11,774 nt of DNA, from the NCBI GenBank assembly GCA_029939545.1, contig JAOZSS010000025.1:1-11774 (forward strand). Direction: 5' to 3'. A model generated the notes under the pieces. That model made no database searches, was not told the origin of the DNA, and saw only the letters and a list, made by a program, of their open reading frames with translations. The stretch's first letter is position 1, and the number at the start of each line of letters is the position of its first letter. This DNA comes from Kiritimatiellia bacterium. GTDB taxonomy: Bacteria; Verrucomicrobiota; Kiritimatiellia; UBA8416; JABMPJ01. The translations under genes were made by a program, and so were the position numbers. Shown here piece after piece: positions 6,809 to 11,774 of the stretch.

Positions 6809-7474
6809 CTATATATGCCCGGTCTCATCCAGACGGGACGCAAGCTGGGCGAGTTCAGTGACGTCTCGCAGCTCAAGTTTGCGCACCATGCTGCGCCGAT
6901 AGCCATCAATCGTCTTGACGCTGACATGGATCTCTGCGGCCATCTCCTTGCGGCTCTTGCCGTCACCGAAGGCCTGCAGCACCTGTAGTTCGCGGTCGGT
7001 CAACTTGGATAACTGAGCTGTGGAGTAAGGATTCGGTCCACTGATGCCGTGACCCAGGGCACGCCGTGCAAGTTCCTGCCGTAGGTAGATACCGCCATCG
7101 CGTACCGTCCGTATGGCCTCGATGATCGTTGGCGCAGTCTCCTGCTTCATGATGTAGCCGCGTGCGCCGGCACGAATGGCGTGCTTAGCATAAAGGTGAT
7201 CGTCGTGCATCGAGAAGAGAAGCGCAGGAAATCCCTTGTCCTTGGCCAATAGGTCGCGTACGAGGTCCAGCCCGCTCTGCTCGCCCAGGCGCAAATCGAC
7301 AACGGCCATGTCGGGCTTGAGCTTGTTGAACAGGCGCATCGCCGCCGCCGAGGTGTCGGCCGTTCCGCATACTTCCATATCGGCTTCGGCATTGATGACG
7401 ACGCAGATACCCCGTGTGGCGACCGGATGATCGTCGACGATCAGGATGCGTGTCTTGTCTTGCTTTCCTTTCAT
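6809..7474 (-). CDS. NarL/LuxR-family response regulator (orphan)
   Basis: 221-residue two-domain response regulator. The receiver domain (about 8-125) has the acidic pair D14-D15 (LIVDDHP), phosphoacceptor D60 in VVDLRLG, switch Ser S88 in LLFSMHDD and conserved K110 in YIMKQE, so it should be phosphorylated normally. The LuxR-type helix-turn-helix (158-214) begins LTDRELQVLQAFGDGKSRKEMA, with VKTIDGYRRSMVRKL as recognition helix. It is a DNA-binding transcription regulator; its target is unknown. No histidine kinase is encoded in the window. It lies 38 bases downstream of queH on the same strand and may share its transcript. The only plausible start is the ATG at 7472-7474, with a weak GGGG ribosome site. 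The gene ends beside a palindrome that could terminate it. Confidence 0.5.
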   Translation of the reverse strand: MKGKQDKTRILIVDDHPVATRGICVVINAEADMEVCGTADTSAAAMRLFNKLKPDMAVVDLRLGEQSGLDLVRDLLAKDKGFPALLFSMHDDHLYAKHAIRAGARGYIMKQETAPTIIEAIRTVRDGGIYLRQELARRALGHGISGPNPYSTAQLSKLTDRELQVLQAFGDGKSRKEMAAEIHVSVKTIDGYRRSMVRKLELRDVTELAQLASRLDETGHI

Positions 7475-7512
7475 GGCCCCGTGCTTATCATAACCGTTCC
7501 ACTACGGTCAGC

Positions 7513-8079
7513 CTATCGCTGCGTGCGGGACTGTGCAAGGCTGAATTCGCAGCCGCAGTAATCCTGGCGATACAGCTCGTATTCGCGGCTGAGTTCCAGG
7601 GAGCGGCGGAAGCCGTCCTGCTTCTTCAGGTCGACATCCAGGAAAGGCCCCAGATCGCGCCCGACCCGGAAGATGGTCAGGCTATCTTTGTGCGGGCTGA
7701 TAGAGAGGGTGGTGGTGTAGAGATCGAATCCGTTCTCTTTGGCATAGGCCGCCGCGTGCGAAAGGCTGAAAGCAAAGCAGCGTTCACAACGCGCCCCGCC
7801 TTCGGGTTCGCTCTCGTAGCCCTTCACGCACGCCAGCCAGTCGGCGTGGTCATAGGAATCCACCACGAACGGAATCTGTATCTCCTTGGCCAGCCGCTTG
7901 GCCTCCCCGAGCCGCCGCCAGTACTCCGGCTCGGGCGCAATGTTGGAGTTGGAGAAGAACCCGGTAACGTCATACTTTTCCCTCAACCGCTCAACCGAAG
8001 CCGTAGAACAGGGCGCGCAACACACGTGGAGCAGGAGGCGCTGCTTCTCTACTGGTGATCTATCCGAATCCATGCTCAT
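7513..8079 (-). CDS. queH: Epoxyqueuosine reductase QueH
   Basis: 188 residues, DUF208/QueH family, the non-homologous replacement of QueG that carries out the last step of queuosine synthesis, reducing epoxyqueuosine to queuosine in tRNAs with GUN anticodons. The metal-binding cysteines are all present: HVCCAPC at 18-24 (C20, C21), CERC at 98-101 and YCGCEFS at 174-180 (C175, C177). The segments FFSNSNIAPEPEYWRRL and YTTTLSISPHKD are the usual QueH blocks. C20, C21, C98 and C101 would hold the Fe-S cluster, and the pair at 175 and 177 fits the additional metal site. No other queuosine gene lies nearby. The ATG at 8077-8079 has no clear ribosome site; ATG 8071-8073 (two codons in) is equally possible. 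The upstream gap shared with the TPR operon holds a palindrome. Secure family assignment. Confidence 0.5.
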   Translation of the reverse strand: MSMDSDRSPVEKQRLLLHVCCAPCSTASVERLREKYDVTGFFSNSNIAPEPEYWRRLGEAKRLAKEIQIPFVVDSYDHADWLACVKGYESEPEGGARCERCFAFSLSHAAAYAKENGFDLYTTTLSISPHKDSLTIFRVGRDLGPFLDVDLKKQDGFRRSLELSREYELYRQDYCGCEFSLAQSRTQR

Positions 8080-8141
8080 TCTTATGGGTGATCAGGGCGC
8101 TCCCCGTCCAGTCTTTTTGTTCAGTGCCCGGTCCGCTCTCT

Positions 8142-8194
8142 TGGAGGCGGCGTGCCCTCACGCCGCCCTGCGGGCTGAGGGCAGCCCGCCTCCA
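8142..8194. repeat. Compound palindrome with two nested hairpins
   Basis: The outer arms 8142-8160 and 8176-8194 pair in 17 of 19 positions (the only mismatches are a CG/GC swap). The same bases can instead form two separate perfect hairpins: 8146-8154 with 8159-8167 (9 pairs, loop CCCT) and 8170-8177 with 8182-8189 (8 pairs, loop AGGG). The two loops are complementary. It lies between divergent queH and the TPR gene and ends four bases before the -35 box of the TPR promoter, so it is not a simple terminator of either neighbour; it looks like a dispersed REP-type element. Confidence 0.5.
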
Positions 8195-8197
8195 GCA

Positions 8198-8226
8198 TTG
8201 CCCGGTTGCGCGCGGACTGCTATATA
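8198..8226 (+). promoter_or_regulatory. Sigma70-type promoter for the TPR-CvpA operon
   Basis: The -35 box is TTGCCC (8198-8203) and the -10 box TATATA (8221-8226), with a 17-base spacer. Transcription would start near 8233, about 24 bases before the ATG at 8257. The layout and -35 box closely resemble the promoter at 5086-5114. The palindrome at 8142-8194 ends just upstream of the -35 box. Confidence 0.5.
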
Positions 8227-8256
8227 TAGGTCCAAAGCACAAGGGTGAGTGATTCT

Positions 8257-9798
8257 ATGAGCAATTTCAGATGGTGTGTGTTGTGGGTTGGGGTGGTGGT
8301 CGTTCTGGCGGGGGGATGCGGCGCGCCCGAGCAGGAACCGGTACCCGAGCCCTATGAAGCGGACCTGGTCAAGGCGGTGGCGCACCTGGAACGTGGCGAA
8401 ACAGAAGCTGCGCTAACGCTTCTACAGAGCGTCGTGGACCAAGCCCCGACCAATGCCGTGGCGCAGCTGAACCTGGGTGTCGCGTGTGAACGGGCCGGAC
8501 ATATGCCGGAGGCCGTTGACGCCTACATCGAGGCCGCTGCCCTGAGCCCGAGCGATGCACGCCCACTCGAGCTGGCCGCGCGGCTCTTTATGCAGGTGGA
8601 CGACTGGGAAGGCGCACGCCGTATGCTCGACCAGGCCAACCGTCGCGAGGAGTACTCGCCACGTATCCTGACGACCATGGGCGTGGTGGAATACCGGGCC
8701 GGTAATCTGGACATGGCCGAGGCGTTCTTCACAGCGGCCATCAAGGCCGATGGCACCTACGCCAGTGCACTCTACAATGCCGCAGTGTTGCAGCGCGACG
8801 GTCGCAAAGACGTGGAGCGAGCCGTTGGCTCTTTCGAAGCCTACCTCGATCATGCCGCCGAAGATGATCCACGATTGGCGGCTGTGCGCGAGTTCGTGGC
8901 GGCACACCAGTCAGCACCGGAGCCAACGGAACCAGCACCAGCACCGGCACCCGCGCCGGTCGTTCCCGTCGCTCCGTCGGCGTCCGAACCGACCACGCCG
9001 GAATCCGTCGAGGGCGTAGCTCCGGCCCATGTTGCCAAGGCGTTGGCCGAGGCGGACAAGGCGATTGCGGCCGGCACGTTCGATGTGGCGCTTGTATCGC
9101 TGAAGGAAGGGCTTAAGCAGGGGCCCCACCCGGACCTGCAGTGGCGGCTGGCCGGTCTCTACCAGGAGCACCTCGGCATGCCCGGCAAGACGGCTGCCGC
9201 GTACAAGACCTTTGCCGCGACCTATCCGTCGGACGCACGCATTGCCGAGATTCCGGCGCTCAAGACCCCTCTGCCCGCACCCCCGCCGCCCGCCGCCGCA
9301 AAGCCCGTGAACACCTCGGCCAACCGGCTGTGGACGCGCGCCCTGAACGCGCATCACCAGCAGGATACAGCGCGCGCCATGGAACTGTACAAGGCGGCCC
9401 TGGAAGAGGACCCGGAGCTCTTCGGCGCCTGGCACAACCTGGGTCTTGTCGCCAAGATCGAGGGCGACTTGGCCACGTCACAGGAGGCCTTTGAGAAGGC
9501 ATTGGCCTTGCGGCCGGAATGGCCGGACTCGCGCTTCATGCTGGCGGTGGTCATTCACAAACGCGGCGATGATGAGCGGGCGACCGAGTTGCTGGATCAG
9601 GTACTGGCCAAGCAGCCGCGCCACGTCAGGGCCCACTACCTGTTGGCCGTGATCTACGTCAAAGACGAGCGCCGCGGGATGGCGCGCACGCACTTCGAAC
9701 ACGTGTTGCGTCTCGATGGCACCGGCGAGTTCGGGCAGCAGGCGCGTGCCTGGTTGAAAGAGAACAAGCGCAAGTTGCCACCCTCACCGGCACGATAG
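8257..9798 (+). CDS. TPR-repeat lipoprotein
   Basis: 513 residues. The N-terminus MSNFRWCVLWVGVVVVLAGG followed by C21 is a lipoprotein signal peptide (h-region 7-17, lipobox A-G-G-C with Ala rather than Leu at -3), so the mature protein is likely anchored in a membrane facing the periplasm. Tetratricopeptide repeats fill about 28-205 (e.g. AVAQLNLGVACERAGHMPEA) and about 355-490 (e.g. AWHNLGLVAKIEGDLATSQE, then AHYLLAVIYVKDERRG), with a further helical part at about 255-330. Pro/Ala-rich linkers at about 219-257 and 336-354 separate three helical blocks. TPRs form protein-binding scaffolds; the partner is unknown. The ATG at 8257 is preferred over GTG 8245, with AAGGG about 11 bases upstream. 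Its stop codon lies inside the ribosome site of cvpA, so the two are coupled. The specific role is not recognised; comparable lipoproteins serve in outer-membrane assembly or secretion. Confidence 0.5.
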   Translation: MSNFRWCVLWVGVVVVLAGGCGAPEQEPVPEPYEADLVKAVAHLERGETEAALTLLQSVVDQAPTNAVAQLNLGVACERAGHMPEAVDAYIEAAALSPSDARPLELAARLFMQVDDWEGARRMLDQANRREEYSPRILTTMGVVEYRAGNLDMAEAFFTAAIKADGTYASALYNAAVLQRDGRKDVERAVGSFEAYLDHAAEDDPRLAAVREFVAAHQSAPEPTEPAPAPAPAPVVPVAPSASEPTTPESVEGVAPAHVAKALAEADKAIAAGTFDVALVSLKEGLKQGPHPDLQWRLAGLYQEHLGMPGKTAAAYKTFAATYPSDARIAEIPALKTPLPAPPPPAAAKPVNTSANRLWTRALNAHHQQDTARAMELYKAALEEDPELFGAWHNLGLVAKIEGDLATSQEAFEKALALRPEWPDSRFMLAVVIHKRGDDERATELLDQVLAKQPRHVRAHYLLAVIYVKDERRGMARTHFEHVLRLDGTGEFGQQARAWLKENKRKLPPSPAR

Positions 9799-9803
9799 GA
9801 GGA
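9797..9803 (+). promoter_or_regulatory. Ribosome binding site of the CvpA gene overlapping the upstream stop codon
   Basis: AGGAGGA, a full Shine-Dalgarno match and the strongest in the window, shares its first bases with the TAG stop (9796-9798) of the TPR gene. It sits 5 bases before ATG 9809 and only 2 before GTG 9806, which decides for the ATG. The overlap implies translational coupling of the two proteins. Confidence 0.5.
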
Positions 9804-9808
9804 CCGTG

Positions 9809-10411
9809 ATGCTTAACCTTGTGGATAGTGTGGCGCTGCTCTTTGTACTGGTGCACGTCGTGTTGAGCTGGCGTCGCGGACTCTCCGAGGAAATCGGTCG
9901 CGTGGCAGGAGCCGTGTTGGCCTTCTGGATGGGGTTGCGCTACCACGAGGCGGTGGCCAGTTGGATGACCGACCACACGCGCATGGAGGGAGACCCGGCG
10001 CGTGTCGTGGCCTATCTTGGCGTCGTCCTGCTTATCATCCTGACCTCGCTCGTGCTCACGCTCGTCACCAGCAAGTTAATCAAGCTGGCTATTCCCGATG
10101 GGGTCGACAAGGTGGCCGGTGGTGTAGCCGGACTGGTAAAGGGCACGTTCTACACCGCCATCATCTTTCTCGCGATGAACATGTGGCCGCACGACTACTT
10201 GAATCGCCACTTTGGCGAGGAGTCGATGATCGGTTCGGTCGTTATGAAATGGGTCCCCGCCATCCAGGAACACATGGAAGAAAAAGGTGTGACCGAACGG
10301 GTACGCGAAAAAGTCGAGGAATCGCGGGAGAAAGTGGGAGAAATCCTCGAAAGCGAAGAGACGAAGAAAGAGGCGGGCCGGATTCGGAAGTGGTTTTCGA
10401 GAAAGGAATAG
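9809..10411 (+). CDS. CvpA-family inner-membrane protein
   Basis: 200 residues, four predicted membrane helices (roughly 3-17, 27-47, 62-84, 103-124). The block GVDKVAGGVAGLVKGTFYTA is the recognisable CvpA signature, with the Gly-rich helix preceded by an Asp, and the N-terminal helix followed by SWRRGLSEEIGRVAG also fits. CvpA family members (named from colicin V production in E. coli) are inner-membrane proteins linked to envelope stress and pH or bile tolerance; the biochemical activity is not known. After the last helix the chain ends in a long highly charged, probably helical tail (about 145-200) rich in Glu, Lys and Arg, which faces an aqueous compartment and could form a coiled coil. 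It is translationally coupled to the TPR lipoprotein, suggesting the two act together at the envelope. The downstream gap to dnaG holds a palindrome. Confidence 0.5.
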   Translation: MLNLVDSVALLFVLVHVVLSWRRGLSEEIGRVAGAVLAFWMGLRYHEAVASWMTDHTRMEGDPARVVAYLGVVLLIILTSLVLTLVTSKLIKLAIPDGVDKVAGGVAGLVKGTFYTAIIFLAMNMWPHDYLNRHFGEESMIGSVVMKWVPAIQEHMEEKGVTERVREKVEESREKVGEILESEETKKEAGRIRKWFSRKE

Positions 10412-10430
10412 ACCGACATGGGGATTATTT

Positions 10431-10490
10431 ACATGGAAGCACAGGCTGTACGGGATGGGACTGTATCCCGTTCATCCTGTCCATCCATGT
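10431..10490. repeat. Imperfect palindrome between cvpA and dnaG
   Basis: The arms 10431-10456 and 10465-10490 pair in 22 of 26 positions around the loop GGGACTGT (10457-10464). The right arm reads ATCCCGTTCATCCTGTCCATCCATGT. It occupies most of the 105-base gap between cvpA and dnaG. A hairpin here could attenuate read-through into dnaG or protect the cvpA 3' end. The bases 10491-10496 contain no long T-run. Sequence similar to this (TTCATCCTGTCCATCC type) seems familiar as a dispersed genomic repeat, but this is memory, not a search result. Confidence 0.5.
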
Positions 10491-10516
10491 TCAGTTTTCT
10501 CCCGCGAGGATAGATC

Positions 10517-11774
10517 ATGTCGGGAATAGTTCCCAAACGTACGCTTGAGGAGATTCGTTTCCGCAACGACATTGTCGAAATCATCGGCGGTGTCTTGACG
10601 TTGAAGCGGGCCGGTGGAACCTTCAAGGGGCTCTGCCCGTTCCACAAAGAGAAGACCCCCTCTTTTGTCGTCAACGCTCAGCGTCAGATCTATCACTGTT
10701 TCGGCTGCGGTAAGGGCGGCGATGTCTTCTCATTCCTACAGGAACACGAAGGCGTCGATTTCATGACGGCCGTCCGGATGCTGGCCGATCGGGCCGGCAT
10801 CCATCTCGAATTTGAGGGCGGCGATCCCGGACAGCGCTCCGAGAAGGACGCCCTGTTCAAGATCCACGCCGATATCGCCGAGTTCTTCACCCGCTGTCTT
10901 GCGCAGATGAAGGCGGCCCAGCATGCCCGCGACTATCTTAGAAAGCGCGACCTCGAAGGGGATATCACCAAGACCTTCGGCGTGGGGTATGCCCCGAACC
11001 GCTGGGACGGCGCCATCCAGTGGGCACGCAAACACAAGGTATCGTTCGAGCTTATGGAGAAAGCCGGGCTGATTATCCGGCGTGACGCGGACGATGAATC
11101 CGCAGGCTACTACGACCGCTTCCGCGATCGGCTGATATTCCCGATCTGTGATATCCAGGGACGCGTCATCGGGTTCAGCGGACGGGCGCTGAGTGATGAT
11201 GTGCGCGGCGCGAAGTACATCAACAGCCCCGAAACCCCGCTCTTTCGCAAGAGTCGCGTACTCTACGCCCTTGATAAGGGGCGCCGCGCCATGGTTGACA
11301 AGCGCGAGGCGATCATTTGCGAGGGGCAGATCGACGTGATCCGCTGTCACCAAGCCGGCTTTACGACCGCGGTCGCTTCGCAGGGGACGGCCTTCACCGA
11401 GGATCATGCCAACATTCTGCGCCGCTATGTCGATGGCGTGGTGATTGTGTTCGATCCCGACCAGGCCGGCGAGAACGCGGCCATCAAAACGGCCGGCATC
11501 TTCCTGTCCGGCGGACTCGGGGTGCGCGTGGCCGAATTGCCGCAGGGCGAAGACCCCGACAGCTTCATCTCCAAGGAGGGCGGCGAGGCCTTCGGCGCGA
11601 TACTCGATTCCGCCACTTCGGTCGTCGATTTCCAGGTGAGCGTCCTGTCACGGCGTGAAGACCTCTCGACCGACGTAGGCGTGATGCGCGCGGCGCGTGA
11701 AGTGTTGCAGAGCATCCTGCGCAGTCCAAACTCCGTTCAACAGGCGCGCCTGGTGCAGGCCGCCGCGCAACACC
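10517..11774 (+). CDS. dnaG: DNA primase DnaG, 3'-truncated by window edge
   Basis: First 419 codons of bacterial primase, which lays RNA primers at the replication fork together with DnaB helicase. The ATG at 10517 has GAGGA 6 bases upstream. The N-terminal CHC2 zinc finger is intact: C40 and H43 in CPFHKEKTPSF, C61 and C64 in YHCFGCGKGGD. The RNA-polymerase core has YDRFRDRLIFPICDIQGRVIGF, SGRAL, KYINSPETPLF and YALDKGRRAM. The TOPRIM fold shows the catalytic Glu in CEGQIDVI (about residue 272), VFDPDQAGENAA (DPD where E. coli has DGD, both metal-binding Asp kept), and EDPDSFI. The C-terminal DnaB-interaction domain would lie beyond the window. The frame has no stop to base 11774. A palindrome lies just upstream. 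Very secure. Confidence 0.5.
   Translation, partial: MSGIVPKRTLEEIRFRNDIVEIIGGVLTLKRAGGTFKGLCPFHKEKTPSFVVNAQRQIYHCFGCGKGGDVFSFLQEHEGVDFMTAVRMLADRAGIHLEFEGGDPGQRSEKDALFKIHADIAEFFTRCLAQMKAAQHARDYLRKRDLEGDITKTFGVGYAPNRWDGAIQWARKHKVSFELMEKAGLIIRRDADDESAGYYDRFRDRLIFPICDIQGRVIGFSGRALSDDVRGAKYINSPETPLFRKSRVLYALDKGRRAMVDKREAIICEGQIDVIRCHQAGFTTAVASQGTAFTEDHANILRRYVDGVVIVFDPDQAGENAAIKTAGIFLSGGLGVRVAELPQGEDPDSFISKEGGEAFGAILDSATSVVDFQVSVLSRREDLSTDVGVMRAAREVLQSILRSPNSVQQARLVQAAAQH

Noticed and set aside
7493..7508. Small inverted repeat ACCGT-6-ACGGT between queH and the response-regulator start, possible operator
   Set aside because: Five-base arms occur often by chance and nothing else supports a binding site.
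10736..11407. Open frame of 223 codons on the minus strand within dnaG
   Set aside because: dnaG motifs (zinc finger, TOPRIM) run through the whole region on the + strand; the antisense frame has no recognisable features.
1..11774. Search for CRISPR arrays, tRNA or rRNA genes, transposases, integrases, toxin-antitoxin pairs and prophage genes
   Set aside because: None was seen: gene content is housekeeping or envelope-related and the only repeats are the intergenic elements listed.

Overview
The window is a GC-rich (roughly 60% by eye) stretch of a bacterial chromosome carrying mostly housekeeping genes: two partial and eight complete protein-coding genes, no RNA genes and no CRISPR array. 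The cell envelope is probably Gram-negative, because there is a heptose-1-phosphate adenylyltransferase (LPS heptose pathway), a GspA/GspB-like secretion pair and a predicted lipoprotein. The proteins do not fix the phylum. The mix of an ATP-cone nucleoside kinase, PcnB, stand-alone RfaE2, QueH and a NarL-type regulator would fit the PVC superphylum (Kiritimatiellota/Verrucomicrobiota-like) or a related uncultured lineage; this is a weak inference from memory of family distributions.

Layout, left to right. A 5'-truncated ATP-cone/uridine-kinase-like gene (+) converges on argS (-). pcnB (+) diverges from argS and converges on rfaE2 (-), with only 2 bases between the two stop codons. rfaE2 diverges from a two-gene operon (+) of a GspA/ExeA-type AAA ATPase and a GspB-like single-pass membrane protein. 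That operon converges on a queH > response-regulator pair (-). queH diverges from a second operon (+) of a TPR lipoprotein and a CvpA-family membrane protein, followed on the same strand by dnaG, which runs off the right end.

The genes fall into small, mostly unrelated functional groups: tRNA charging and modification (argS, queH), RNA 3'-end addition (pcnB), replication priming (dnaG), nucleotide salvage (kinase), LPS precursor synthesis (rfaE2), envelope assembly (the ATPase/GspB-like pair, TPR lipoprotein, CvpA) and transcription control (response regulator). Two good sigma70-type promoters are visible, one before the ATPase operon and one before the TPR operon, with near-identical -35 boxes (TTGCCT and TTGCCC), 17-base spacers and TATAAA/TATATA -10 boxes.

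The most distinctive content is between the genes. Five inter-operon gaps or gene ends carry repeat elements of four kinds: two arrays built of 7-base units (1329-1401 and 4476-4524), a 91-base palindrome (6700-6790), a double-hairpin palindrome (8142-8194) and an imperfect 60-base palindrome (10431-10490). One 7-base array also encodes the basic C-terminal tail of PcnB. I found no clear evidence of a new defence, metabolic or mobile system; the repeats, the ATP-cone kinase and the reduced GspA/GspB pair are the parts most worth a second look.
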